Assembly (NCBI GenBank): GCA_015066385.1
Contig: SVOJ01000003.1
Span: 1 to 64,000 of the forward strand
DNA length: 64,000 nucleotides
Source of the DNA: Oscillospiraceae bacterium
Lineage (GTDB): Bacteria; Bacillota; Clostridia; Oscillospirales; Acutalibacteraceae
Reading direction: 5' to 3'
Translations under genes and position numbers: made by a program
Part shown: positions 24,915-34,300 of the stretch, one piece after another
Numbering within the stretch: the first letter of the stretch is position 1
How the letters are laid out: every line of letters begins with the position of its first letter
Notes under the pieces: generated by a model
Seen by the model: only the letters and a program-made list of their open reading frames with translations
The model's database searches: none
What the model was told of the DNA's origin: nothing

Positions 24915-26657
24915 ATGAAAAAACTTTCCCGCTCTTTTATCGCGATTCTTCTTGTGTTTACCATTCTGTTTTCTGCAAATTCAACAATGGCATTTGCAAT
25001 CAGCGAGCAGAGATGCAATCCCATTTACACTGTCTCAAACGTATTCGGAGGTATTATTGATGGCTTAATCAAATTATTAGGGGTGTTAACGCCTACACCT
25101 GACTACCCGACGGTTGAGGAATATTTTGCGGCGGACAGTGCAAATTTCTATGAAGGAACAGAAATTTTTATTGACAGTGCTGTCGCCGGTGCAAAATGGT
25201 CGCTTGGCTTCGGCAAGGAAAGTATTGTTCCCAACAATCTTCGTGACGGAAGTAAGAAATACTATACCGGCGGATACTTTACGCAAAAGGTAAATGGTGT
25301 TTTTGATGATCAAAGAGCTATTGCGATTGCACTTAACGACGGTTCAGGCAGAGGTACAACAATTTTTGCTTCAATTGACGGCATCGGCGTTGCCAATGCG
25401 GATGTCCGTGCTGTAAGAAGTGCTGTTGTGCAAAAACTCAAAGCAAACGGCATTGACAGCGATATCAATGCTATCAACATAAACGCAACTCATTGTCATA
25501 CAGTTATTGACACCCAGGGTATAGGACTTGACCTGCTGCCGAAAATTTTCCGCAGTTTCTTCGGCGGTGCAAAAAGGTCAATGGATACCGAGTTCCTTGA
25601 TGTTATGATTGACCGCACCTCCGACGCAATTGTTGAGGCATATACTAATATGGAAACGGGCAAACTTTTTTATTTTGAAACCGCAGGTATTGGCAAAGAC
25701 GAAGAAAACGGCTTATATCTTGAAGATGAATATCCGTATCTCGTCAATAAGAGATATTATACCGAAGGCTATCAGCATGTGTTTGCCTGCTTCAAGTTCG
25801 TTCCTGACAACGAAGCATCTGCAGCAACAGTCTTTACAAATATAGGTGCACATCCTACAGTTGTTGATGAATCAACAACTCTGCTTTCCGCAGACTTCCC
25901 CGCCTTTATGGAAGAAAAAATCAACGGCGCAGGTATGAATTTTATGTTTATTCAGGGTGCACAGGCTCCTGTTTCCGTCAACAAATGGGCTGATATGCCG
26001 GAAGTGATTAACAATGAGGTTGATACGAAAATTGCCGTAAATCCTGTTGCGGAAGATTATAAAACAGCAATACTTCTCGGTTACGAGTACGCAAGGCTTG
26101 TGCTTGAAGCGCAGAATAACGCAAAAGAAATTGAACCCATACTCAATGTAAAGATGACTGAATATACAGTCAGACTAGAAACAGGTCTTTTTGGTTACGG
26201 TGCAACAGAAGGCTTTATAGGCACAACAACAGTAAAGGATTCTGACAGCAAAACCGGCTATTCCATTGTTACGGAGGCAGGTTACATAGAAATAGGAAAA
26301 GATATTGTTTTGCTTACTGCACCGGGTGAAATCGTTCCTCAGCTTATCTACGGTAATGCTGTTTCGGCAGAAGACTCGTATCGCGGCACAGAATGGACCT
26401 ATGAAGCAACTGCAAGTCTTGTTCCCGAAGAAAAAACAGTGCTTGTAATGGGACTTTGTAACGATGCTATAGGCTATATTCTTCCGGATAATGACTACGC
26501 ACACTTTATTACAGACATGATTTGGGACGCTGACGGTGCCGATAAACTTTACGGCCCCTACCACAGACATTATGAAGAAATGCTTTCAGCCGGCAGTTCA
26601 TCCGGATCCGTAACCGTTTCTATCCTGAATGAACTCGTGAAAAGCGAAAACCCCTGA
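24915..26657 (+). CDS. Neutral-ceramidase-like zinc hydrolase, secreted form
   Basis: This 580-residue paralogue of the preceding gene has a signal peptide (positive start, hydrophobic core FIAILLVFTILF, cleavage near MAFA), then a short linker before the catalytic domain. Active-site elements match: NATHCHTVID (about residue 191), NIGAHPTVV (about 310), TAPGEIVPQ (about 469) and CNDAIGYIL (about 518). AAGGAGATG precedes the ATG. A strong terminator follows at 26669-26709. A secreted and a cytoplasmic copy in one operon suggest extracellular attack on a substrate and further handling of the imported product. No cell-wall anchor is visible. Confidence 0.78.
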   Translation: MKKLSRSFIAILLVFTILFSANSTMAFAISEQRCNPIYTVSNVFGGIIDGLIKLLGVLTPTPDYPTVEEYFAADSANFYEGTEIFIDSAVAGAKWSLGFGKESIVPNNLRDGSKKYYTGGYFTQKVNGVFDDQRAIAIALNDGSGRGTTIFASIDGIGVANADVRAVRSAVVQKLKANGIDSDINAININATHCHTVIDTQGIGLDLLPKIFRSFFGGAKRSMDTEFLDVMIDRTSDAIVEAYTNMETGKLFYFETAGIGKDEENGLYLEDEYPYLVNKRYYTEGYQHVFACFKFVPDNEASAATVFTNIGAHPTVVDESTTLLSADFPAFMEEKINGAGMNFMFIQGAQAPVSVNKWADMPEVINNEVDTKIAVNPVAEDYKTAILLGYEYARLVLEAQNNAKEIEPILNVKMTEYTVRLETGLFGYGATEGFIGTTTVKDSDSKTGYSIVTEAGYIEIGKDIVLLTAPGEIVPQLIYGNAVSAEDSYRGTEWTYEATASLVPEEKTVLVMGLCNDAIGYILPDNDYAHFITDMIWDADGADKLYGPYHRHYEEMLSAGSSSGSVTVSILNELVKSENP

Positions 26658-26668
26658 GTGTTAATTTG

Positions 26669-26709
26669 AACTGTCGGTTCGATACAACAATGAACCGACA
26701 GTTTTTTTT
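26669..26709 (+). terminator. Strong terminator between ceramidase-like pair and GH3
   Basis: A perfect 12-bp stem (26669-26680 with 26692-26703) followed by six more T's (26704-26709). The GH3 start codon is only 24 bases further and no promoter is visible between, so the downstream genes would depend on read-through. Confidence 0.85.
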
Positions 26710-26732
26710 CAATCAATACAGGAGGTTCTTTT

Positions 26733-28840
26733 ATGACAAAAGAAACAGCCAGACAAAAAGCCAAAGAGCTTGTTGCAAAAATGACGGTTGAAGAAAAACT
26801 TTCACAGCTGTTATATAATGCTCCCGCGATAGAGAGGCTTGGTATAGAAGAATACAATTGGTGGAACGAAAGTTCTCACGGTATTCACGGTGCTGGTACG
26901 GCTACTGTGTTTCCTCATGCTATCGCAATGGCTTCGACCTTTGACCCTGTGCTTGTGGGAAAGGTTGCCGATGCGGTTTCAACGGAAGGAAGAGCAAAGT
27001 ATAACAAGCATATAAAATACGGCGACCATGATATTTTTAAGGGAATTACTTTTTGGGCACCCAATATCAACATTTTTCGTGACCCCCGTTGGGGCAGAGG
27101 TCAGGAAACCTTCGGTGAAGATCCGTTTCTCACCTCGATGCTTGCTGTTTCCTATATCAACGGAATTCAGGCAACGGCGAATTCCTTAAAGCGGCTGCTT
27201 GCTCAAAGCATTTTGCCGCTCATTCGGGTCCTGAAAAAAACAGACACGGATTTAATGCCGTTGTTGATAAGCACGACCTTTTTGAAACATATCTCCCTGC
27301 ATTTGAAAAAACCGTTAAAGCCGGTGTTTCGGGAGTTATGGGTGCATATAACCGCTTAAACGGCGAGCCTTGTTGCTCTCATTCATATCTTATCCCGCAG
27401 ATACTCCGTAAAGACTGGAATTTTGATGGTTATGTTGTTTCTGACTGCGGTGCACTCAAAGATATTTATAAATTTCACCAATTTGTTGAAACAAGAGCCC
27501 AAGCCGCTGCTGTTGCTTTAAAAAGCACCTGCGACCTTAACTGCGGCGATACCTATGATGCCCTTGTTGATGCATATGAGCAGGATTTAATAAGCGAAGA
27601 TGATATCACTGTTGCTGCAGAAAATCTTTTTGCAATCCGTTACCGTCTGGGTGAATTTGAAGAAACAAGACCGTATTCCGATATCGGATACGATATGATT
27701 GACAGCAAGGAGCATAAGGAACTCAACCTGAAAACAGCAGAGCAATGTATTATTCTACTTGAAAATAAGGATAATTTTCTTCCTCTTGACAAAAACACAA
27801 ACAAAAGAATTGCGGTTGTAGGACCCAACTCTCTTGCCGTTACTGCTCTTGAGGGCAACTACAACGGCTATGCTTCCGAATACGTAACTGTTGCAGACGG
27901 TATCAGAAGAGTGTTTGGCAATGCTGAAATCAGCGTTGAAAAGGGCTGTAATTATTGTGATGAATATCTGAATCATTGGAGCGGCTTTCAAAACATGATA
28001 AGTGACGGTATTGCAGCCGCCGCCGAAGCAGATATCACAATTCTTGCACTCGGTCTTGACCGAACGATCGAAGGTGAGGATACGGGCTTCAATGATGATT
28101 ACACGGCCAGTGGAGATAAACGTTCACTTTGTCTTCCGGCAACGCAACAAAAACTTGCAGAGGCAGTTTGCGATGTGTGTGATAACGTTATTGTTGTTCT
28201 TCTGTGCGGAAGTTCGATTGACATTGACGAAAAGGTAAGAAGCCACGCAAAGGCTGTTTTGCAGGCATGGTATCCCGGTTCACTCGGCGGTCTTGCGCTT
28301 GCAAATATTCTTGCAGGCGATGTAAATCCATCGGCAAAACTTCCTGTTACGATTTATAAGGGAAATCACGATATGCCTGATTTTGAAGACTACGACATGA
28401 AGGGCAGAACCTACAGATATATTAACGGCGATGCTCTTTATCCGTTCGGCTTTGGGCTTTCATATACAAGTTACAAGTATAACAAAGCAAAGGTTGTTGC
28501 GGAAGATGCTGAAAAAATAATCGTCAGCACAGAGGTTGAAAATGCAGGCGATATTGCGGGCAAAGAAATCGTTCAGGTTTATGCCGCATATACCGACAGC
28601 CGTGTTGCAACTCCTCATTGGCAACTTTGCTCACTCAAACCCGTTCTCCTTGAAGCCGGCAAAAAGGAAGTGGTATCTCTCGATATCGACCGCTACTGGG
28701 TCAAAGCTGTTACTACGGACGGCAGAAGAGTTGACCCCGACGGGGAGATTGTTTTCTACATCGGTGGTCATCAGCCTGATGCCGTGAGCACCCGCTTGCT
28801 GGGGTATTCATGCCTTAAAATCGAGCTGCAAAAGGGGTAA
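26733..28840 (+). pseudogene. GH3 beta-glucosidase/beta-xylosidase split by a one-base frameshift
   Basis: Two overlapping frames (26733-27359 and 27338-28840) together encode a complete GH3 enzyme. The first holds the N-terminus (WWNESSHGIHGAGTATVFP, DPRWGRGQETFGEDP). The second holds the nucleophile Asp in VVSDCGALKD, the second domain and FGFGLSYTSYKY. Between them the second frame continues as EFLKAAACSKHFAAHSGPEK, exactly what the family has after YINGIQG. One missing G at about 27170-27171 (GG where GGG is expected) explains the break, and restoring it gives a single 702-residue frame. AGGAGG precedes the ATG. It is either a real inactivating mutation or an assembly error. If intact, it would act on beta-glucosides or xylosides in the cytoplasm, upstream of GH42. 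Confidence 0.85.
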
Positions 28841-28845
28841 AAACA

Positions 28846-30855
28846 ATGGCGAAAAAGTTTTTTGATCACATAATACACGGCGGCGATTACAATCCTGATC
28901 AATGGATAAAAACGCCGGAAATATGGGATGAGGATATGCGACTTATGAAACTGGCTCACATCAACAGCGCAACGGTCGGCATTTTTTCCTGGGCAGCGAT
29001 TGAACGCGAGGAAGGCGTTTACGATTTTGAATGGCTTGATACAATACTTGATAAAATGCATCGCAACGGGATCTCTGCAATACTTGCCACTCCGTCGGGT
29101 GCCCGTCCAGCGTGGCTTGCCGAAAAGTATTCCGAGGTTCTGAGAACAGACGAAAACGGAATACGCAATAAATTCGGCGAAAGGCACAATCATTGTCTTA
29201 CCTCCTCGATTTACAGGGAAAAGGTACGCAACATCAACAGAAAACTTGCGGAAAGATACAAAAACCATCCCGCATTAAAAATGTGGCACATTTCAAATGA
29301 ATACAGCGGTGAGTGTCACTGTGCACTTTGCTGTGAGGCTTTCAGAAAATGGCTTAAAGAATACTATCACAATGATATTGATGAACTTAATTTTAAATGG
29401 TGGAACGGGTTCTGGTCTCATTCTTTCAACAGTTTTGAACAGATAAATCCGCCTTCCGGCAGAGGTGAAAGTAACACCACAGGTCTTTACCTTGCGTGGA
29501 AACGGTTTATAACCGACAGTCACATTTCATTTTTTGAAAACGAAATTGCGCCTCTGCGTGAAATTACGCCGGATATACCGGTTACCACCAACTTTATGCG
29601 AAGATACAACGGCATTGACTATCAAAAATTTGCAGGACACGTTGACCTTGTATCTTGGGATAATTATCCTGCTTGGGACAGAGGGAAAAACCTTGGTGAG
29701 GCACTTGAAGCGGCTTTTTTGCACGATTTTTTTCGTTCAACAAAATTTGGTCAGCCGTTTTTTTTGATGGAAAGCACACCGTCACTGGTAAACTGGCACG
29801 ATGTCAATAAACTTCCCAAATCAGGAATACATGAGCTTGCTTCAATGCAGGCAATTGCACACGGTGCAGACAGCATACAGTATTTCCAATGGAGAAAAGG
29901 AAGAGGTGGCGACGAAAAATTCCACGGTGCAGTTGTGGATCATTGCGGACACGAAAACACAAGAGTTTTCAGCAATGTAACGAAACTCGGCAAAGTTCTC
30001 GAAAAGCTCGGGTCGGCAGTCGGCACGGAAACCGCAAGCAGGGTGGCCGTTATATATGATTGGGAAAACGGTTGGGCGGTAAGTTCTTTCTGCGGTTATA
30101 ACAATATCCACCGTGATTACGTTAAGGAGTGCATAAAATGGTACGCACCGTTCTATAAGAGAGGAATCGGCGTTGATGTAATTTCAATGCAAGATGATTT
30201 TTCAAAATACGATGCCGTTATTGCGCCGTTTCTTTATATGCTGAAGGACGGTACGGAAGAACGGATTGAAAAATATGTCAAAAACGGCGGCTGTTTTGTT
30301 GCAACATACCTTACGGGCATCGTTGATTCAGACGACCTTTGTAAACTTGGCGGTTTTCCTGCCGGAAATCTGAAGAAGGTTTTCGGTGTTTGGTGCGAAG
30401 AAACAGATTCTCTTCCCGAGGATATGCCGGGTAAGGCGGAATTCAACGGCAAAGTTTATGAAGTAAATCACATCTGCGATATTATCCACACAAACGGTGC
30501 AAAAGTTTTGGGTAAATACAAAAGCGATTTCTACAATGGTCAGCCCTGTGTTACCGAAAATGCTTTCGGAAAGGGTAAGGCATATTATGCCGCTTTCAGA
30601 AACGATAGCGATTTTGCCGATGATTTCTGCGAGATGTTTATCAAATGTAATGCCATTGCTCCGGATGCGGAGATACCTCTCGGTGACGGCATATTTTTAA
30701 GAAAGCGCGGCAACAACATATTCATTATGAACTTCAATGATGATGAAAGAGATATTGTTCTTGATAAGGAATACACAAATGTAATAACATGCGAAACTGT
30801 TTGCGGCAAAATAACCTTGCCTGTTTGCGGATATATCGTGATAAAGCAGTGTTGA
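28846..30855 (+). CDS. GH42 beta-galactosidase
   Basis: This 669-residue enzyme has the GH42 layout: barrel start GGDYNPDQW, acid/base Glu in MWHISNEYSGEC, the Cys cluster (GECHCALCC) typical of the zinc-binding members, and nucleophile Glu in FFLMESTPSLVNW. Trimerisation-like and C-terminal beta domains follow. It lacks a signal peptide. It starts 6 bases after the GH3 stop with AAAAGGGG overlapping it, so the two form one operon. It releases terminal beta-galactose from short imported oligosaccharides. Some GH42 members prefer arabinogalactan fragments. Confidence 0.92.
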   Translation: MAKKFFDHIIHGGDYNPDQWIKTPEIWDEDMRLMKLAHINSATVGIFSWAAIEREEGVYDFEWLDTILDKMHRNGISAILATPSGARPAWLAEKYSEVLRTDENGIRNKFGERHNHCLTSSIYREKVRNINRKLAERYKNHPALKMWHISNEYSGECHCALCCEAFRKWLKEYYHNDIDELNFKWWNGFWSHSFNSFEQINPPSGRGESNTTGLYLAWKRFITDSHISFFENEIAPLREITPDIPVTTNFMRRYNGIDYQKFAGHVDLVSWDNYPAWDRGKNLGEALEAAFLHDFFRSTKFGQPFFLMESTPSLVNWHDVNKLPKSGIHELASMQAIAHGADSIQYFQWRKGRGGDEKFHGAVVDHCGHENTRVFSNVTKLGKVLEKLGSAVGTETASRVAVIYDWENGWAVSSFCGYNNIHRDYVKECIKWYAPFYKRGIGVDVISMQDDFSKYDAVIAPFLYMLKDGTEERIEKYVKNGGCFVATYLTGIVDSDDLCKLGGFPAGNLKKVFGVWCEETDSLPEDMPGKAEFNGKVYEVNHICDIIHTNGAKVLGKYKSDFYNGQPCVTENAFGKGKAYYAAFRNDSDFADDFCEMFIKCNAIAPDAEIPLGDGIFLRKRGNNIFIMNFNDDERDIVLDKEYTNVITCETVCGKITLPVCGYIVIKQC

Positions 30856-30861
30856 AGAAAC

Positions 30862-30912
30862 AACAACCCGCTTCAGCGGTGCAAAGCATCAATGAAGCGG
30901 GTTGTTGTTTTT
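30862..30912 (+). terminator. Terminator of the GH3-GH42 operon
   Basis: A perfect 14-bp stem (30862-30875 with 30893-30906) followed by GTTTTT. Confidence 0.85.
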
Positions 30913-30937
30913 AACATATGCAAAACTCTATTTAAGC

Positions 30938-30984
30938 AAAAAAAATTGAGTATTCACAGGTCAAATCCCTTATGAATACTCAAT
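30938..30984 (-). terminator. Terminator of tRNA-Leu
   Basis: A perfect 12-bp stem (30973-30984 with 30945-30956) followed on the minus strand by a run of T's (complement of 30938-30944). It begins two bases after the encoded CCA. Confidence 0.85.
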
Positions 30985-30985
30985 A

Positions 30986-31072
30986 TGGTGCGGATGACGG
31001 GACTTGAACCCACATGAACTTGCATTCACTAGAACCTGAATCTAGCGCGTCTGCCAATTCCGCCACATCCGC
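30986..31072 (-). tRNA. tRNA-Leu, anticodon CAG
   Basis: Read on the minus strand it begins GCGGATG and ends CATCCGC-A-CCA, so the acceptor stem pairs and the CCA is encoded. The anticodon arm is CTAGA-TTCAGGT-TCTAG with anticodon CAG, a long variable arm marks a class II tRNA, and the T-loop reads GGGTTCAAGTCCC. It has its own promoter and terminator. Confidence 0.95.
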
Positions 31073-31092
31073 ATGTCTCAGCGACATGCATT

Positions 31093-31121
31093 ATAATAGC
31101 ACTACTGACAGCAAAAGTCAA
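31093..31121 (-). promoter_or_regulatory. Promoter of tRNA-Leu
   Basis: On the minus strand TTGACT (31121-31116), a 17-base spacer and TATTAT (31098-31093) with an extended TGC. Confidence 0.75.
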
Positions 31122-31159
31122 GAGCTTTTTTTGTAACAACGAAAAAAAATTATAAAGAG

Positions 31160-31206
31160 TGAATTCCCAAAGTAAATTCCACTGTGGAATTTACTTTGGG
31201 AATTCA
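31160..31206. repeat. Perfect 23-bp inverted repeat upstream of the giant gene
   Basis: Arms 31160-31182 and 31184-31206 are exact reverse complements around one central base, including two GAATTC sites at the ends. No T-tract follows on either strand, so it is not a standard terminator. It lies between the divergent tRNA promoter and the promoter of the giant protein. Possible roles: operator, cruciform-forming element or trace of a small mobile repeat. Confidence 0.85.
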
Positions 31207-31242
31207 CGAAAATGTTTTAACTTGGTTTTGTGTTTAACATTA

Positions 31243-31271
31243 TTGACAAAATATTTGGAAGGTGTTAGAAT
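31243..31271 (+). promoter_or_regulatory. Strong SigA promoter of the giant GLUG protein
   Basis: Consensus TTGACA (31243-31248), a 17-base spacer and TAGAAT (31266-31271) with an extended TGT. The start codon is 35 bases downstream. Confidence 0.8.
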
Positions 31272-31305
31272 ATTTTATATATTTCTTACAGGAGGTATGG
31301 TTGTT

Positions 31306-34300
31306 ATGCAAAAAAACTATAAGTCCGCAAAAAAAATAATCAGTCTGTTTTTGTCAATGTTGATGATTATTTCATGCTGCAGTGCCGCTGTCCCCGGGCT
31401 GGCTGTGTTTGCACTTGCATGGGACGGCGCAACAAGTACGCAACCGTCAGCCATTGATGGCGTGTATCAGATCGGTACTGCAGAAGAACTTGCCTGGTTT
31501 GCCGCACAGGTCAATGCGGGGAATACTGCGTACAATGCCTTATTGACGGCAGATATTGATTTGTCGGGGCAGGTCTGGACTCCGATCGGAAATGATTCCA
31601 AACGCTATGCAGGTACATTTGACGGTAATAATTTTACTGTTTCAAATGTATATATCACAACAACTTCCGTAGACAGAGGTTTGTTCGGCAAAACGGCCAA
31701 TGCAACCATCCGCAATCTGAATCTTGATACGGTTCGCATTATGACCGCCCGCAACTATACAGGTACCGTTGTCGGTGTTATCAACGGCGGTGCGGTTGAA
31801 AACTGCCATGTTACGGGTGTGTATCTTGCAACATCCAACGGCTATCTCGGAGGCCTGATCGGACAGGTGGAGGGCACTTCGCCTGTTGTCAGAAACTGTA
31901 CCGTCAGTGGTACAAACGATTATGCAACCATCAGCGGCAAGGAGTTTGCCGGTGGTCTTATCGGTCGTGTTACCGTGACGACAACCATTGAAAACTGTCA
32001 TACATACGATCTTACTGTCAGCGGTACGGGTTCTGTCGGTGGTCTGATCGGCCGAACCACGACCACATGTACAATATCGGATTGTTCAGCCAATCGAAAT
32101 AATCTTATTGCTACTGCCGCATACTCCGGCGGTTTTGCAGGCTTGTTGACAGGCGGAACGGTTGATAATTGTAATGTAAATGAAGTCACTCTCAGCGGTA
32201 CTTCATATGTTGGCGGTTTTGTCGGTTATGCATATGATAAAGCAATATCCTATTCCGATTGTCATGTGACAAAGGCGGATCTGACCGCAAGCAGTACCTA
32301 TGAAGGTGGTTTTGTCGGCGGATTGAATGTTGCCAATACTTTTTATAATTGTTCCGTAACCGATGCAGACCTCAAAGGTTCTTCTACTTATCGCGGCGGA
32401 TTTGCAGGTTATGCAAATGCCAAAATGACAGCCGAAAACTGCTTTGTAAAAGATATCAGCATCATCGGAACGCAGTATAACGGCGGTTTTTCGGGTCTTA
32501 TCACAGGCGGCTCGTCTGTAACAAAATGTGGTGTTGAAAATCTTACAATGCAGACCGACAATACCTATAACGGTGGGTTTGTCGGAAATCTCACAGGTTC
32601 TGCCAATACATTGCAGTATAACTATGTTGTCAATGCAAGCATCGACGGCAGTAATAAATCATACCTCGGCGGTTTTATCGGTTATTCACAGAGCAATGCC
32701 CATAAAGTGCGTGAAAATTATCTGCAACTTACTTCGTTTGGCGGTACTGCCACCTACACGGGGGCTTTTGTCGGCAGAATCGCAACGGGCTTTTTTGCTG
32801 ATAACTTTGTAACAACGGTTGATGCATTGCCTATGGTCGGCAGCGCAACTGCAGGTGTTGCAGGCGCTGAAACAGGTATTACAGCCATCACGCAAACTGA
32901 TGTTGCAGACGGAGCGCTTTGTGCAACGCTTAACGGCATTACAAATGTGTGGGAACAGTCTGCTGACGGATATCCGACGGTTGGCGAAAATGCAACCGCC
33001 CCCGAACTTTCCGACGGCTATTACCTTATTTATAATGGTTATCAGCTTGAATGGTTTATGAAGCAGGTCAATGGTGGTAATCTGACCATCAATGCAAAAC
33101 TGATGGCTGATATTGATTTGCACAACAAGGATTGGACACCTATCGGCAGTGATGCAAAACAATACAACGGTATTTTTGACGGCAATGGCTTTACGGTCAG
33201 TAATATTTATATCACCGTTACGGGTGTCGAACGCGGATTTTTCGGCAAAACAAATGCAAATGCGGTTATTAAGAATCTGAATCTGCAGAATGTCAGTGTG
33301 ACGGGAAACAATGATTACAGCGGATCGCTCATTGGTGTTGTCAATGGCTCGGATATTGAAAACTGTCACGTTGTTGGTGTTTATCTCAATACCGGCAAAG
33401 CACATGCAGGTGCATTTATCGGTCGTATCAGCGGAACCGCACCGACGGTCAAAAATTGTTCGGTCAAGGGTACGGAAACCATGCATTCCGTCAGCGGTAC
33501 TCAGTATCTCGGCGCCTTTGTCGGTTATATGAATACGGCTGTGAAGATTTCGGACTGTTATGCTGAAAATGTTGAAGTGACTGCTTCCAATTCTTCTTCC
33601 TATATCGGCGGATTCTTCGGTTCTTCCACGGAATCTTCCAGCATTTACGAAAATTGTCATGTCAAAGATGTTGTTCTCAACGGTGTCAACTACATTGGCG
33701 GTTTTAGTTATGCTTTCTGCAAAACTTCCACAATCAATAAATCTTCCGTTGTCAATGTTACGATCAATTCCACATCTACATCAGCAGAAGCCCGACTCGG
33801 CGGTTTCTTCGGCAATGTCGGTTGGGAAGGGATCAACATGATCACTTACTGCTATGCGGTCGGTGTCACGATCAATGCTCCGTCTGCAGGTCAGGTCGGT
33901 GGTTTTGCAGGTTATACCAACAACAAAGTGCACGTTTTTACTGAATGTTATGCACAGGTTGATTTGATCAACAGCACCAATAAAAATGTCGGTATGTTCG
34001 TCGGTCAGCGTGCAACGGGTACCTTCAATGATTGCTTTGTAACTGACAGTGACACCTATCCGCTTGTCGGCAGCGGCACGGCATTTGTGGCAGGCACGCA
34101 AACAGGTATTTCCGCTGTGACAAATGAAGAAATCTTTACCGGTGCTCTGACTGATAAACTCAATGATGTCACCGAAATCTGGCAACAGCATAATGATGAT
34201 TTCACGGCAGGCTGGCCCGAACTCGGCAATGCCGAAGCGCCTGCATTGAATGCGGACGGGTTCTATGAAATTTACAACTCCTTCCAGCTCCGTTGGTTCA

